A stretch of DNA of 64,000 bases from Blastopirellula sp. J2-11 (lineage in GTDB: Bacteria > Planctomycetota > Planctomycetia > Pirellulales > Pirellulaceae). The notes below the pieces were generated by a model, which saw only the letters and a program-made list of their open reading frames with translations, was not told where the DNA came from and did not search any database. Shown one piece after another: positions 34,681-43,373 of this stretch; positions within the stretch are counted from its first letter, which is position 1, and each line of letters opens with the position of its first letter. Location of the stretch: assembly GCF_024584705.1 (NCBI RefSeq), contig NZ_CP097384.1:1364001-1428000 (forward strand). The letters run 5' to 3'. The translations under genes and the position numbers were made by a program.

Positions 34681-35589
34681 TTAGCTCGGTTGCGCGACGG
34701 CGAGTTTTAGTTCGTTATCAATCAAGCGACGAATTGTCGCGTCGTTCAGCAACTGGTCTTGTTCTTCGCTCGAAAGCTGATCGTACGGCGCCGGCGCCAT
34801 CAAGCCCGGCACGCCCAGCGCGTTTAAGATGCTGCTCACCGCACCAAACAGCTTGCTCGCGCGACCGATCTCCAAAAAACGGCAAAGGTCGGCTTGCAAC
34901 TGCGCCGCTTCTTCCCATTGGCCTTGATCGGCGGCGTCGGCCAGGGCGCGGCTTTGATTCGGAAAGATCGCAAACAATCCATCCAAATTGTCGGGAACTC
35001 CCAAACGAATCAGGTCGGCGACCCGTTCCGGTTGTGCAGGGACAACACGCGTTCGCTCTCCGAAACGCTCCCACAATTCGGTTGTCCATTGCCAGTCCCG
35101 CGTGCACTTCAGGCCATGAACATTAGGATGAGCGACGACTTGCTCAATCAGCTCCATCGAGAGGGCCGTGCCGGTTAGTCCCGGCAAATCGTACAGAAAC
35201 AGCGGCTTGTTGGCCGCGTCCGCCAGCTGAAGGTAATAACGGAGCAACTCTTGTTCGGTGAACTTCATCAGATAGGGAGTCAAGATTACGAGCCCGTCGA
35301 CCGGCTGACGCTCGGCGATTCGGATTCGCGCCAACGTGCGGTGATAGCTGGCGTCTCCCACGCCGACCCACATTTCGGTTCGAGCGCTGGCGATGCTAAC
35401 GCTTTCCTCGATCAGTTTTTCGTAGGTCGCGTCGGTCTGCAATTGCATTAAGCCCATTGTGCCGGCGACCAACAGTCCGTCGATGCCGGCGGCGATTTGC
35501 GCTTCGATATGCGCAGTTAGCCCTTCGGCATGCAGATCCCCGTTGGAATGGATGGGTGTGCAGATGGCCGAAATGAGACGCGTATGCAT
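34681..35589 (-). CDS. DapA/NanA-superfamily aldolase or dehydratase (302 aa)
   Basis: A class I aldolase barrel with the catalytic Tyr133 (FLYDLPG) and Schiff-base Lys161 (GLKCTRD) at the same residue numbers as in E. coli DapA, so an active enzyme. The GTT-type substrate loop reads AGTMGLMQLQ, unlike DapA or NanA, so the substrate is a different 2-keto acid. Lysine synthesis is unlikely given its neighbours (symporter, sialidase-like, deacylase). It lies 14 bp before the symporter gene and 65 bp after the sialidase-like gene. Confidence 0.9.
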   Translation of the reverse strand: MHTRLISAICTPIHSNGDLHAEGLTAHIEAQIAAGIDGLLVAGTMGLMQLQTDATYEKLIEESVSIASARTEMWVGVGDASYHRTLARIRIAERQPVDGLVILTPYLMKFTEQELLRYYLQLADAANKPLFLYDLPGLTGTALSMELIEQVVAHPNVHGLKCTRDWQWTTELWERFGERTRVVPAQPERVADLIRLGVPDNLDGLFAIFPNQSRALADAADQGQWEEAAQLQADLCRFLEIGRASKLFGAVSSILNALGVPGLMAPAPYDQLSSEEQDQLLNDATIRRLIDNELKLAVAQPS

Positions 35590-35654
35590 GGTGATGGTTG
35601 CTTTGGCAGTTCAGTTTTGCGGGAGTAATTTCAGGAAGGCGTATCAGGCAAGCT

Positions 35655-36920
35655 CTAATTGGGCGAAACGGCCAAGCGGAGTAACGCATACTCGCGTTGG
35701 GTGTAACTGTTGTGTGCCCGGGGATAAGTAAGGATAAACTCGCCGGTTTCGCGGTCTTCCATCAGGTGAACATGCGATAGATCGAGTCGCCCTTGGCGTT
35801 CATCTGCTTTGGACTTTTGATCGACGAGGACCACGCTTTCGCGAATCAATTGCAAGGATTGCGGATTGACCTCGCCGATCGCCAGCGGAAAGCGGGGGAG
35901 GTTGCCATCGGGGTTCTCCGGCGTGATGTTACCGACCCAGAAAATGCGGCCGCTGCTATGACGCATTAGCACCGACATGCTGCTGGGTGAAAAGAAGCCT
36001 GTACCGTCCGTATATTTCCAGCGCTGCGGCTGGCTCCACGTTTCTCCTTCGTCCTCAGAAATCGCGAACCATTTGGTCGCCGCGACTTTGGGATCGTGCA
36101 TGTTACTGCCGCGCATCACCATCAAGATTCGCCCGTCGGGCGCTTCGGCGATGGTCGGTTCGATCAGGCCGCGAACGGTCTGGGAGATATCTCCCGCCAC
36201 ACGCGGCGCCATCCGCCAGGCAAGCCGATCGTCGACGGTCCAGTCGCCGATCAGGATGGCCGCTTCGGTATAGGTATGCGCCTTGGGAGGTTTGTAAAGT
36301 TCGCCGCCCTTGTCTAGAGCGGTCATCTGAGCCGGAACCAATACGCGACCCGAACGGGTAACGATCGGCGCACAACCGTTGTCACCCAGATAGATCGCAT
36401 TCTTGCCGATCCAGAGGTCGGGGAAGGGATGTTGCGCGTCAAAGTCGCCGACGCCGACGATCGGATTGTCACATAGCCAGCTTTTTTCGCCGTCGGTCGA
36501 GAGACGGTAACGCAGGTAGTAGGTCTTTTGGGCGATTGGAGGCTCGTTGATCGTTGGATCGAGCTCTGGCGTATCGAGTGAGTTGACGATCGAAATAACG
36601 CAATTGCGTTTCACATCGAGCGTCGCCGTCGTTGGATTGCGGCGAAAGCCAGGCGTCAATCCGCGGGTCAAAGCATGATGCGAGCGAATCGGCGACCAGG
36701 TTGCTCCGTTGTCATCCGATTGCCAACTTGAACTGACCAAGCGGTTTGTCGTCGCGTCAGCATAGATCGCCCGATAAAAGGGAGACGCCGTCGCGGTGAC
36801 TTCACGGCTAACGATCGAAACGCAGGGTGCTTGCGTATCCGCGGCCGTCACGCGTTCAGTCCCCACGAAGAGGATGCTGAAAGCGGCGACGGCATAGATC
36901 TGTTTTTTAAAGGTATTCAT
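35655..36920 (-). CDS. Secreted BNR/sialidase-like beta-propeller (421 aa)
   Basis: The signal peptide (about residues 1-27) is followed by a six-bladed-type propeller with Asp-boxes: SDDNGATWSP, STDGEKSWLC and SEDEGETWSQ. Planctomycete proteins of this type are usually called exo-alpha-sialidase, but few have been tested, and the catalytic Arg triad and Tyr/Glu of true sialidases cannot be verified by eye. ATG 36920 is chosen since it starts at the signal peptide; upstream codons are an intergenic extension. The cluster context (DapA-type enzyme, symporter) fits release of a sugar-like acid outside the cell. Confidence 0.82.
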   Translation of the reverse strand: MNTFKKQIYAVAAFSILFVGTERVTAADTQAPCVSIVSREVTATASPFYRAIYADATTNRLVSSSWQSDDNGATWSPIRSHHALTRGLTPGFRRNPTTATLDVKRNCVISIVNSLDTPELDPTINEPPIAQKTYYLRYRLSTDGEKSWLCDNPIVGVGDFDAQHPFPDLWIGKNAIYLGDNGCAPIVTRSGRVLVPAQMTALDKGGELYKPPKAHTYTEAAILIGDWTVDDRLAWRMAPRVAGDISQTVRGLIEPTIAEAPDGRILMVMRGSNMHDPKVAATKWFAISEDEGETWSQPQRWKYTDGTGFFSPSSMSVLMRHSSGRIFWVGNITPENPDGNLPRFPLAIGEVNPQSLQLIRESVVLVDQKSKADERQGRLDLSHVHLMEDRETGEFILTYPRAHNSYTQREYALLRLAVSPN

Positions 36921-36939
36921 TTTGGCGAGTCGAAGTTGG

Positions 36940-37347
36940 CTAGTTGAGTTCAAAATCCAGTTTCTGCGGCGAATCGCCCATGCTGACGGTGAGCGGATCG
37001 AGTTTCGAGTTCGCGTTGTATTGGGCCGGCAGAATTTGGCGACGTTGTTCGACAACTTGGCCGGGCTCGCTCAACGGCATATCCTCGCCTTCAAAACCTT
37101 CGATTTCGATTTTGTAGGCGCCTGGCGACAATGCGAATTGCCCCTCTAGTTCATAGCTGCCGTCAATAATTTGAGCGACGCGTACCGGCGCGTTGACGCC
37201 GGGGGAGGGAACAAAGCGAACGAAGCCGTCGCCGATGGGTTGCCCCTGGTACGAGACCGATCCGCGAACCGGAATCTGATTGGGATCGCCGGATCCGCAG
37301 CCGACGGCAATCAATAGCACGGCGGCGGTAAGGAGAAGAGTTTTCAT
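36940..37347 (-). CDS. Small lipoprotein with transthyretin/CarboxypepD_reg-like fold (135 aa)
   Basis: A lipobox ending at LIAVGCGSG is followed by an all-beta domain starting VRGSVSYQGQPIGDGFVRF, the usual opening of planctomycete carboxypeptidase-regulatory-like lipoproteins. No catalytic residues. It follows a DUF1559 gene by 67 bp. The same DUF1559-plus-lipoprotein pairing recurs at 50.7-52.0 kb, 60.1-61.5 kb and 63.4-64 kb, so these two proteins very probably work together at the cell surface, though the role is unknown. Confidence 0.85.
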   Translation of the reverse strand: MKTLLLTAAVLLIAVGCGSGDPNQIPVRGSVSYQGQPIGDGFVRFVPSPGVNAPVRVAQIIDGSYELEGQFALSPGAYKIEIEGFEGEDMPLSEPGQVVEQRRQILPAQYNANSKLDPLTVSMGDSPQKLDFELN

Positions 37348-37414
37348 GGGAGTACAGGCTCCAGCAAGGGAGTTCAATGACAATGGAGTGAATAGAGAGA
37401 AGCGAAGTCGCCGG

Positions 37415-38335
37415 TTAGTACTCCGCGACCACTTCGTTTCCTTTGATCGTCGTCAAATCGAGCAGCGTGGAGAGTTGAATGGTTTCGGGGATATAGCGAA
37501 CCGAGCCATCGGCAAACGTCGCCAAGCAGCCGCCGGGATGATAGCTCGACGGGCCATTGAACGCATCCGAACCAGAGAACGCCCAGCCGCTGAGATTGGG
37601 GAAGTTCGCATTGATGCCGCCAGACGTTCCCATTCCACCGCTATAAAGGCCCCAGGCCCACACGCGATGGCTGCCTGGCTTGTTGCCGACGCTCTCGGCG
37701 ATCGCCAATGTGTTGGAGGTCCCGTCAATGATATCGCGAAAACCATTTTTCGAATTCAAGAAGAAGAGGCCGTCTTTGCCGTAGCCGATAGCGCTTACTT
37801 GATCCCGAGCTACCGTTCCGTCGCGTCCGCTATGCGCTACTGGAACATAGTGCGTCGCCCAAGCGTCGTCGTCACCTGCGATACTACCGGTGTAGCTGCA
37901 GCCTTCGTCTTGTGGATTGCTGGGACAAAGATAGGCTTCCACGCGAGGCTGATATTTTCCCCAATTGACCGTATCGCCGGCGCCGGCATTAAAGTCGATC
38001 GTGTTGTAGAGCGCCGTTCGTTCGATAAACGGCAAGATTGCGGTCAGACCAGTCTGAGTGCGATAGGTTTGCGGATTGGAGCTTACGGTCGATCCTTCAG
38101 GAGCGGCGCTGCGTCCGTAAGGAAACACGAGATGCGTGTCGTGATAGTTGTGCAGCGCCAGGCCAAGCTGCTTCAGATTGTTCGAACAGGACATGCGCCG
38201 CGCCGCTTCGCGAGCTTGCTGCACTGCAGGCAATAATAATGCGATTAAGACGCCGATGATAGCGATGACGACCAACAACTCGACCAGCGTAAAGCCGTCC
38301 GAACGACGTTGATAAGGGGATCTGACATCCAGCAT
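37415..38335 (-). CDS. DUF1559 protein with type IV pilin-like leader (306 aa)
   Basis: The prepilin-type signal [20 protein letters not shown] lies near the N-terminus (Gly before Phe as the cleavage site), followed by [17 protein letters not shown] and the DUF1559 domain (LHNYHDTHLVFPYG, FRDIIDGTSNTLAIAE, SSYHPGGCLATFADGSVRYI). ATG 38335 has GGGAG just upstream; the frame is open further. These pseudopilin-like proteins are massively expanded in Planctomycetes, and their role is unknown. Here it lies between the GntR regulator and its lipoprotein partner, within the catabolic run. Confidence 0.93.
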   Translation of the reverse strand: MLDVRSPYQRRSDGFTLVELLVVIAIIGVLIALLLPAVQQAREAARRMSCSNNLKQLGLALHNYHDTHLVFPYGRSAAPEGSTVSSNPQTYRTQTGLTAILPFIERTALYNTIDFNAGAGDTVNWGKYQPRVEAYLCPSNPQDEGCSYTGSIAGDDDAWATHYVPVAHSGRDGTVARDQVSAIGYGKDGLFFLNSKNGFRDIIDGTSNTLAIAESVGNKPGSHRVWAWGLYSGGMGTSGGINANFPNLSGWAFSGSDAFNGPSSYHPGGCLATFADGSVRYIPETIQLSTLLDLTTIKGNEVVAEY

Positions 38336-38422
38336 GAGATCTATCTCCCGAGCGTGAAACATTGGAAAAGAAATAATTGGAAAAGGGGCAGATTGCATGT
38401 AAGGGGCGGATTTCGTCGGGCG

Positions 38423-39085
38423 CTATTTGGGACCGCTCGACGCCGGATTTGCCATGTGGTGTTCCAGCAATTGAATCGCTGGGTCGGTTTTGCCGTCCAT
38501 GATGAGACTGCAAAGTTCGCGATGCTCTCCCAGCGTCTGCTGACGCTTACTGCGGACCACATCGATCGTGTCGACCGGCGAAAGGTTGAAGATCAACTGC
38601 GCTGAATGCGAATACATCTGAATCAGTCGCGAATTTCCTGAGAGCGCGACCAGCGCCTGGTGGAACATGAAGTCGGCCTCGCAAAAGCCAAGTTCGATGT
38701 CGACTTCGTGCAATCGCTGCATCGTTTCGCACAGGTCGGTCAGCGGCTGAAACGCTCCTTTTTTGAGCTGTCGCGCGGTGACCAGTTTGATCGCCCCCGA
38801 CTCGAGAACGCAGCGTGCTTGCATGATCTCTTCCAGCTCGAAATCGCCGAGAATCGGAGCGAAAAAGCCTCCTTTTTCTCCCTGTGTTAACAGGCCGTCA
38901 TGTTCGAGCAGAACCAACGCTTCACGCAAACCGCCGCGGTGTACTTCCAGTCGCTCTGACCATTCCACTTCGGGCAACCGTGAGCCGGGGGAAATTTGCC
39001 CACAGATCAACATCCGCCGCAAAACGTCGTAGCATTTCTGCCGTGCTGAGACGCGACCGTTGTTGCCGTTGGTTGCTGTAGCCAT
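38423..39085 (-). CDS. GntR-family regulator with FCD ligand domain (220 aa)
   Basis: The winged helix is at about residues 12-75 (YDVLRRMLICGQISPGSRLP, EVEWSERLEVHRGGLREALV), and the all-helical FCD domain at about 85-210 with the DxxxH...H...H metal pattern (FMFHQALVALSGNSRLI, LGEHRELCSLI). FCD regulators bind sugar acids or other carboxylates. A TGTCGACA palindrome lies 55-62 bp upstream of the start, and another in the promoter of the preceding sialidase-like gene, so it probably represses both. ATG 39085 gives the standard N-terminus. Confidence 0.9.
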   Translation of the reverse strand: MATATNGNNGRVSARQKCYDVLRRMLICGQISPGSRLPEVEWSERLEVHRGGLREALVLLEHDGLLTQGEKGGFFAPILGDFELEEIMQARCVLESGAIKLVTARQLKKGAFQPLTDLCETMQRLHEVDIELGFCEADFMFHQALVALSGNSRLIQMYSHSAQLIFNLSPVDTIDVVRSKRQQTLGEHRELCSLIMDGKTDPAIQLLEHHMANPASSGPK

Positions 39086-39139
39086 AAGGTTTACCTGATC
39101 TGTGTGGCCGCAACGGGGTGCGGCGGTCTCTTGTTGTGC

Positions 39140-39147
39140 TGTCGACA
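39140..39147. promoter_or_regulatory. Candidate GntR/FCD operator (TGTCGACA) upstream of its own gene
   Basis: The CTGTCGACAAAT context shares TGTCGACAAA with the site before the sialidase-like gene. An 8-base perfect palindrome, it lies 54 bp before the GntR ATG. The binding link to this regulator is inferred from position and recurrence only. Confidence 0.4.
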
Positions 39148-39176
39148 AATCGGGGCGTTTAACGCCGTCGTCACTG

Positions 39177-40292
39177 TCACTTTTGGGTAGGGGCTTTGTC
39201 TTCGTAAAGCCACTTGACCGGAACGCTGACAACCTTGGTGCCGATCAAGAGCGGATGCTTCAATTGTTCGGTCAGCCAGTACGAAAGGAGTACGCGGTCG
39301 TCGACGCAGTGAATCGCCGTGTAGCAGAACCAGCCGTTGGGATCGGTCTCGATTGGTTTGGCGTGAGTCCAGGTAGCCCCTTCATCCGCAGAGATCGCGA
39401 CATTGAGCGGCGTACGGCGTTTGACGTTGTCGTTCCAGACCAACAGCAAGTCGCCGGTCGAGGGGATGCGTTTGATCGAAGCGGGCGAAACGGGACTGTC
39501 GAAGTTCCAGGGCTGGGGAGCCGAGAACGTTTCGCCACCATCGCTGGAATAACAAATCGCTTGTCGCCCCAGGTTAGAGCGAATCCACATCAAGATGCGA
39601 CCATCTTTGAGCTCGATGACGCCGGGTTCTTGCGTCACAAATCGACTGCCGTCGTCGCGGGCGCCGATGACCGTTTGTTTGCCGCGGCGCCAAGTTTTGC
39701 CGCTATCGTCCGAGAGAAAACAGACGATATCGGCGGCGCCTTGCCATTTTCCGTCACGCACATGCATCGCAGCCGGAGCGATCAGGCGGCCTGACTTGGT
39801 TTGAATCACGCGATCATTGTTGACGACGAAGTAATTCTCTTCGCCCGGCATGCAGTCGATCGGTTCGCTCCAGGTTTCCGCTTCATCACTGCTGGTCCGC
39901 ATCCGCATCTTGCAATCTTTGATGGAGTTTTTCACTAGGTAGAACAACGCGATACGGCCATCGGCCAAGCGAAGCAGCGACGCTGACATGTCGTTTTCTT
40001 TCCCTTCGCGAGGGAAGATCGCCGCGTCATTTTTTGTCCAGGTTTGACCGCCATCGGCCGAAGTGCAGGCCGCCAGATATCCCTGGGCGTCGTCTCCACC
40101 GCTGACGCCGGAAAATCGTGAGTAGATGTAAAGGATATTTCCATCTTTCAGGGTGACAAATCCGCCTTCAGTGTTCCGCGGGTTGTTAGGGCCAGAGGGA
40201 AGCGTGAGAACGGTTTCGGGAGTTTCGGCCTGCGAAACAGAGCAGAGGAGGGCGAAAGCGAGGAGAAAAATCGGCAGGATACGCGAGGTCAT
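39177..40292 (-). CDS. Secreted BNR/sialidase-like beta-propeller (371 aa)
   Basis: The signal peptide (about residues 1-22) is followed by a propeller with at least five Asp-boxes: SADGGQTWTK, SSDEAETWSE, SDDSGKTWRR, SSDGGETFSA and SADEGATWTH. This is the best-preserved sialidase-like repeat pattern among the four propellers here. Whether it hydrolyses sialosides is untested. First gene after the promoter at 40367-40394 and upstream of the GntR/FCD gene. Its role is likely extracellular or periplasmic attack on the glycan whose product feeds this cluster; that link is inference. Confidence 0.84.
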   Translation of the reverse strand: MTSRILPIFLLAFALLCSVSQAETPETVLTLPSGPNNPRNTEGGFVTLKDGNILYIYSRFSGVSGGDDAQGYLAACTSADGGQTWTKNDAAIFPREGKENDMSASLLRLADGRIALFYLVKNSIKDCKMRMRTSSDEAETWSEPIDCMPGEENYFVVNNDRVIQTKSGRLIAPAAMHVRDGKWQGAADIVCFLSDDSGKTWRRGKQTVIGARDDGSRFVTQEPGVIELKDGRILMWIRSNLGRQAICYSSDGGETFSAPQPWNFDSPVSPASIKRIPSTGDLLLVWNDNVKRRTPLNVAISADEGATWTHAKPIETDPNGWFCYTAIHCVDDRVLLSYWLTEQLKHPLLIGTKVVSVPVKWLYEDKAPTQK

Positions 40293-40366
40293 CGGGATCT
40301 CCGTGGATATCAGGCGGACATTTTGGAAGGGACTGTAGCAGTTCTTCGCCTGTTCTTTATGTAGTC

Positions 40367-40394
40367 AGAATAACGCTAATTTTGTCGACATCAA
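40367..40394 (-). promoter_or_regulatory. Promoter with overlapping TGTCGACA operator for the sialidase-GntR run
   Basis: Reading the minus strand, TTGATG, 16-bp spacer, TATTCT resembles a sigma-70 promoter about 75 bp before the start codon. The palindrome TGTCGACA (40383-40390) overlaps its -35 box and spacer, a natural place for repressor binding. The sequence context ATGTCGACAAAA matches the site before the GntR gene. Confidence 0.4.
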
Positions 40395-40403
40395 TAGTTG
40401 GGG

Positions 40404-40440
40404 CAAAAAAAAGCCACGCCTCCTTTTCGGGGGCGTGGCT
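40404..40440 (-). terminator. Intrinsic terminator of the M19-HpcH operon
   Basis: On the minus strand AGCCACGCC-N11-GGCGTGGCT forms a 9-bp stem followed by an eight-T run. It lies 34 bp after the M19 dipeptidase stop and closes the long minus-strand operon. Confidence 0.88.
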
Positions 40441-40473
40441 CCGTTAGAACGCTGTATTTTCCGTCCAATAGGA

Positions 40474-41559
40474 CTATTTTTGGGGCAAATTCTCCAGAAA
40501 CAGCCGCACAAAGTTGCCCTGGAAGATCGCATCGAGATCGGTGTTGCTGTATCCGCGGTTGGACAAAATTGTCGACAGAGATTGTAGGTCGGCGATCGAG
40601 TTCAAGTCGTGCGGCGTTTGCTCGGTTCCAAACCCGCCGTCGAGGTCACTGCCGATGCCGACATGCCGAACATTGCCAGCAAGTTGGCAGATGTGATCGA
40701 CATGATCGGCCGCCGCCGCCAGCGAAACGCAACTGGGCGAGCTTTCACCGCGGATCCAACCAGGCGTCAGCATCCAGGCGTCAAACGCCATCCCGATCAC
40801 CGCGTCGCGTTCGATCAACGCGCGAATTTGATCATCCGAAAACTGACGATCGCCGGGGACCAGTTCGCGGCACATATTGTGACTTGCCAAGACTGGGCCA
40901 GGGAACAGTTCAAGCACTTCAAAAAACGCAGGCTCAGCGCAGTGCGTGAGGTCAACAATCATGCCGAGACGCGCGAACTCTTGGAGCAGTTCTCGACCGG
41001 CTGGCGTTACCGGACCTTGGATGCCGGTACCTGGCGCATAGGGACCTTGCGCGTAGTGGGAGAGTGAAACGCAGCGCAGTCCATGGTTCCACCAGAATTC
41101 GGCCTGCTGCGGCGAATGAATCGGATCAGCGCCTTCCATCGCCAGGATAACTCCGAGCGGCTCCGCCGGATCTTCTTTTCCGGCATGGAGATGTTGTTGC
41201 AAGTCGCTGGCTGTGCGAAGCAACTTGATCGCTCCCAGTTCGTCCAGCATTTGGTAATAGGCCAGTTGGCCCATGCCGACCGCGTGGGTGATCGCCTGAT
41301 TTTGAAAGTCCAAATCAATTCGCGAAAAGCCGGCGGTCGGATTGACCTCCGGTTTTGAGCGTACCAGCACCGTACCCAGACAGACCTGGATGCCGGCCTT
41401 TTTCATTTCGGGAAGCGTTACGGTTCCGCGTCCGCGCGCTACGTGGTCAGTCATGTGCGCTTCGTGGCCGCGCATGTCATCCAATGACTGCGTTAGGTCA
41501 CGATTCCAGTGGAGCGCGTTCCAGGCAAGATCAAGATGAGCGTCGAAGATCGGTCTCAC
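40474..41559 (-). CDS. Membrane-dipeptidase-like M19 family peptidase (361 aa)
   Basis: A TIM-barrel amidohydrolase of the renal dipeptidase type: HLD (His8, Asp10), an active-site Glu in AMEGADPI, then DLTHCA, SHN and GSDLDGGFG. Two zinc ions would be bound. The family cleaves dipeptides, including those with a D-residue, but some members act on other amides. GTG start in a GTGA overlap with the upstream dehydrogenase gene. Last gene of the operon, before a strong terminator. Together with a D-serine-dehydratase-like enzyme it hints at D-amino-acid-containing substrates. Confidence 0.9.
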   Translation of the reverse strand: MRPIFDAHLDLAWNALHWNRDLTQSLDDMRGHEAHMTDHVARGRGTVTLPEMKKAGIQVCLGTVLVRSKPEVNPTAGFSRIDLDFQNQAITHAVGMGQLAYYQMLDELGAIKLLRTASDLQQHLHAGKEDPAEPLGVILAMEGADPIHSPQQAEFWWNHGLRCVSLSHYAQGPYAPGTGIQGPVTPAGRELLQEFARLGMIVDLTHCAEPAFFEVLELFPGPVLASHNMCRELVPGDRQFSDDQIRALIERDAVIGMAFDAWMLTPGWIRGESSPSCVSLAAAADHVDHICQLAGNVRHVGIGSDLDGGFGTEQTPHDLNSIADLQSLSTILSNRGYSNTDLDAIFQGNFVRLFLENLPQK

Positions 41560-42521
41560 GCGAGGTCCTTCACGATAGTGTGTGGCAAGGCGGATAGTTG
41601 GCGAGTTACATGGACATTTTCAACCAATTTGGCGCGCCATGCATCGGCCTCTTCCGCGGTGTACGAATAAAATCCACGTCCATTGGCGGCGCCGCGAGCG
41701 CCTTCGTCAATCATCGCTTGAAAGCAAGCTGGTGTTTCGGTCGCTTGACTCAGCTCCGGAAAAAGCCGCCTCATCGCTTGGGCGTAGGCGGGCAAGCCGC
41801 TGAGATCCATCCAGCGAAATGGGCCAGCGACGTTGGCCCACACCGAGATCGCGTTGACAAATGCACGATCGATCGTGTCGACGTCGGCGACTTCATTTTC
41901 CAGCAACCAGAACGCTTCGCGATACATTGCGTAGGCGAGCCGATTGACGATGAAGCCGGGAACATCACGCTGGACGATGGTCGGATCTTTCCCCAATTGT
42001 CGGCCGAGGCTTGCTGCGGACTCGGAAGTCGCGTCATCGGTATGTTCGCCCCGAATGATCTCCAGAAAGCGAGTCAAATGGGAAGGCTCGGCCCAGTGCA
42101 TGCCGACGACACGCTGTGGAAACTGACAATGCGCCTGCAATAGAGATATCGGCAGCGCCGACGTATTGCTGGCGATCGGCGTGCTTTTGGGAAGCAAGCG
42201 TTCGAGCGCCGCTATGGTTTCTTGTTTGATGACGGGATCTTCGGGAATGCTTTCGATTACAAAATCGCAGCTGCCCAGGCGAGACAGCTCCGCGGTCGGT
42301 TGAAAATGAGACGGCCAGCCTTCCGGAATCGCTTCGGCGTCAGAAGGATGACGTGCAAGTTCTTCCAGCGCCGCTGCAACATGGGCTTTAGCGGCGGCGA
42401 AACTAGCGGGATCGATGTCAAACGCGACCACCTGAAAGTTGTTGGCCAAAAGCGAGGCGCAGATGCCGCGCCCCATGAGGCCAAGGCCGACGACGCCGAC
42501 CGTGCGAATGTTCATGAGCAT
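41556..42521 (-). CDS. 3-hydroxyacyl-CoA-dehydrogenase-like oxidoreductase (321 aa)
   Basis: The N-terminal Rossmann domain VGVVGLGLMGRGIC is followed by the ASNTSALPIS segment, the catalytic His in VVGMHWAEPSHL and a C-terminal helical domain with GFIVNRLAYAMYREAF. It resembles L-gulonate/carnitine-type 3-hydroxyacid dehydrogenases in length (a single HAD domain pair, no fused hydratase), so a free hydroxy acid may be the substrate rather than a CoA ester. ATGA-type overlap with the M19 gene. Part of the tight eight-gene operon core. Confidence 0.9.
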   Translation of the reverse strand: MLMNIRTVGVVGLGLMGRGICASLLANNFQVVAFDIDPASFAAAKAHVAAALEELARHPSDAEAIPEGWPSHFQPTAELSRLGSCDFVIESIPEDPVIKQETIAALERLLPKSTPIASNTSALPISLLQAHCQFPQRVVGMHWAEPSHLTRFLEIIRGEHTDDATSESAASLGRQLGKDPTIVQRDVPGFIVNRLAYAMYREAFWLLENEVADVDTIDRAFVNAISVWANVAGPFRWMDLSGLPAYAQAMRRLFPELSQATETPACFQAMIDEGARGAANGRGFYSYTAEEADAWRAKLVENVHVTRQLSALPHTIVKDLA

Positions 42522-42527
42522 GATTCT

Positions 42528-43373
42528 CTAGGAAAGATTCAACAGCGGCAGACTCTCTCGGTAGATCATCTGTTCAATTTTCTGCTCATCCAGTCGCGGC
42601 AGTCCGGTTCCTTGGACGAGCGAGTTCAAATTGCGTATGCCGGCAATCGAATCGTTGACCGTGGTGAAGGGGTAGTCAGTGCCGAACAGCACTTTGTCCC
42701 AAACGCCATATTCTTGCACCAGCATCAGCGATTGATAAAGCTGAAAGGGGCGATAGTGGAGTGCTGAAACGTCCGCGTAAACGTGCTGGTGCTTGCGAAT
42801 CACCGCGACGCATTCCCCTTCGTACGGATGTCCGAGATGCGCCAGGATCATCCGCTGCTCGGGATAGCGGGCCGCGACGCGATCCAGATAACGTGGCAAA
42901 GTGCAATCCAGCGGCGCTTGGGCGATGAAAGTGGTGCCGGTATGCAGCAGCACCGACAGGCCATGCTGCGACGTGTAACGCCAGAGCGGATCAAGCGACT
43001 CGCTATCGGGACGGAAACCAGCGTACATCGACAGGAGCTTCACTCCCCGCAGGCCAAGCGTCTGATGGCCATGTTGCAGTTCGTCGTACCAGTTGGGCTG
43101 CGTGGGATCGACTGAGAGAAATCCGATCAGTTGGTCGGGGTGCTGATCGACATAGTCTGCGACCGATTGATCGTCGACCCACATGCCGCTCAGTTTCGCT
43201 TTGCCGCCAAAGACGATTGTGCGAACGTCGTCTGGCGCCGTCGCGCGATATTCTTCGAACCGAACGGTCAGATCTACTTCGACGCCGCTTCGCGCTCGGG
43301 AGGCCTGGCGGCGAAAATCATCGGTGAAATGCTGAGGATAGGACCAGACGTGACTATGGACGTCGATGATCAT
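42528..43373 (-). CDS. Amidohydrolase-2 family metal-dependent hydrolase (281 aa)
   Basis: A TIM-barrel protein with IIDVHSHVW at the N-terminus (HxH metal ligands), a His in ILAHLGHPY and an Asp in LFGTDYPF, the standard amidohydrolase-2 set. The family includes decarboxylases of aromatic acids and lactonases. ATG overlaps the DapA-like gene stop by 4 bases, and 6 bp separate it from the dehydrogenase gene. A lactonase next to sugar-type dehydrogenases (SDR, Gfo/Idh/MocA) would make sense, but this is inference. Confidence 0.88.
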   Translation of the reverse strand: MIIDVHSHVWSYPQHFTDDFRRQASRARSGVEVDLTVRFEEYRATAPDDVRTIVFGGKAKLSGMWVDDQSVADYVDQHPDQLIGFLSVDPTQPNWYDELQHGHQTLGLRGVKLLSMYAGFRPDSESLDPLWRYTSQHGLSVLLHTGTTFIAQAPLDCTLPRYLDRVAARYPEQRMILAHLGHPYEGECVAVIRKHQHVYADVSALHYRPFQLYQSLMLVQEYGVWDKVLFGTDYPFTTVNDSIAGIRNLNSLVQGTGLPRLDEQKIEQMIYRESLPLLNLS

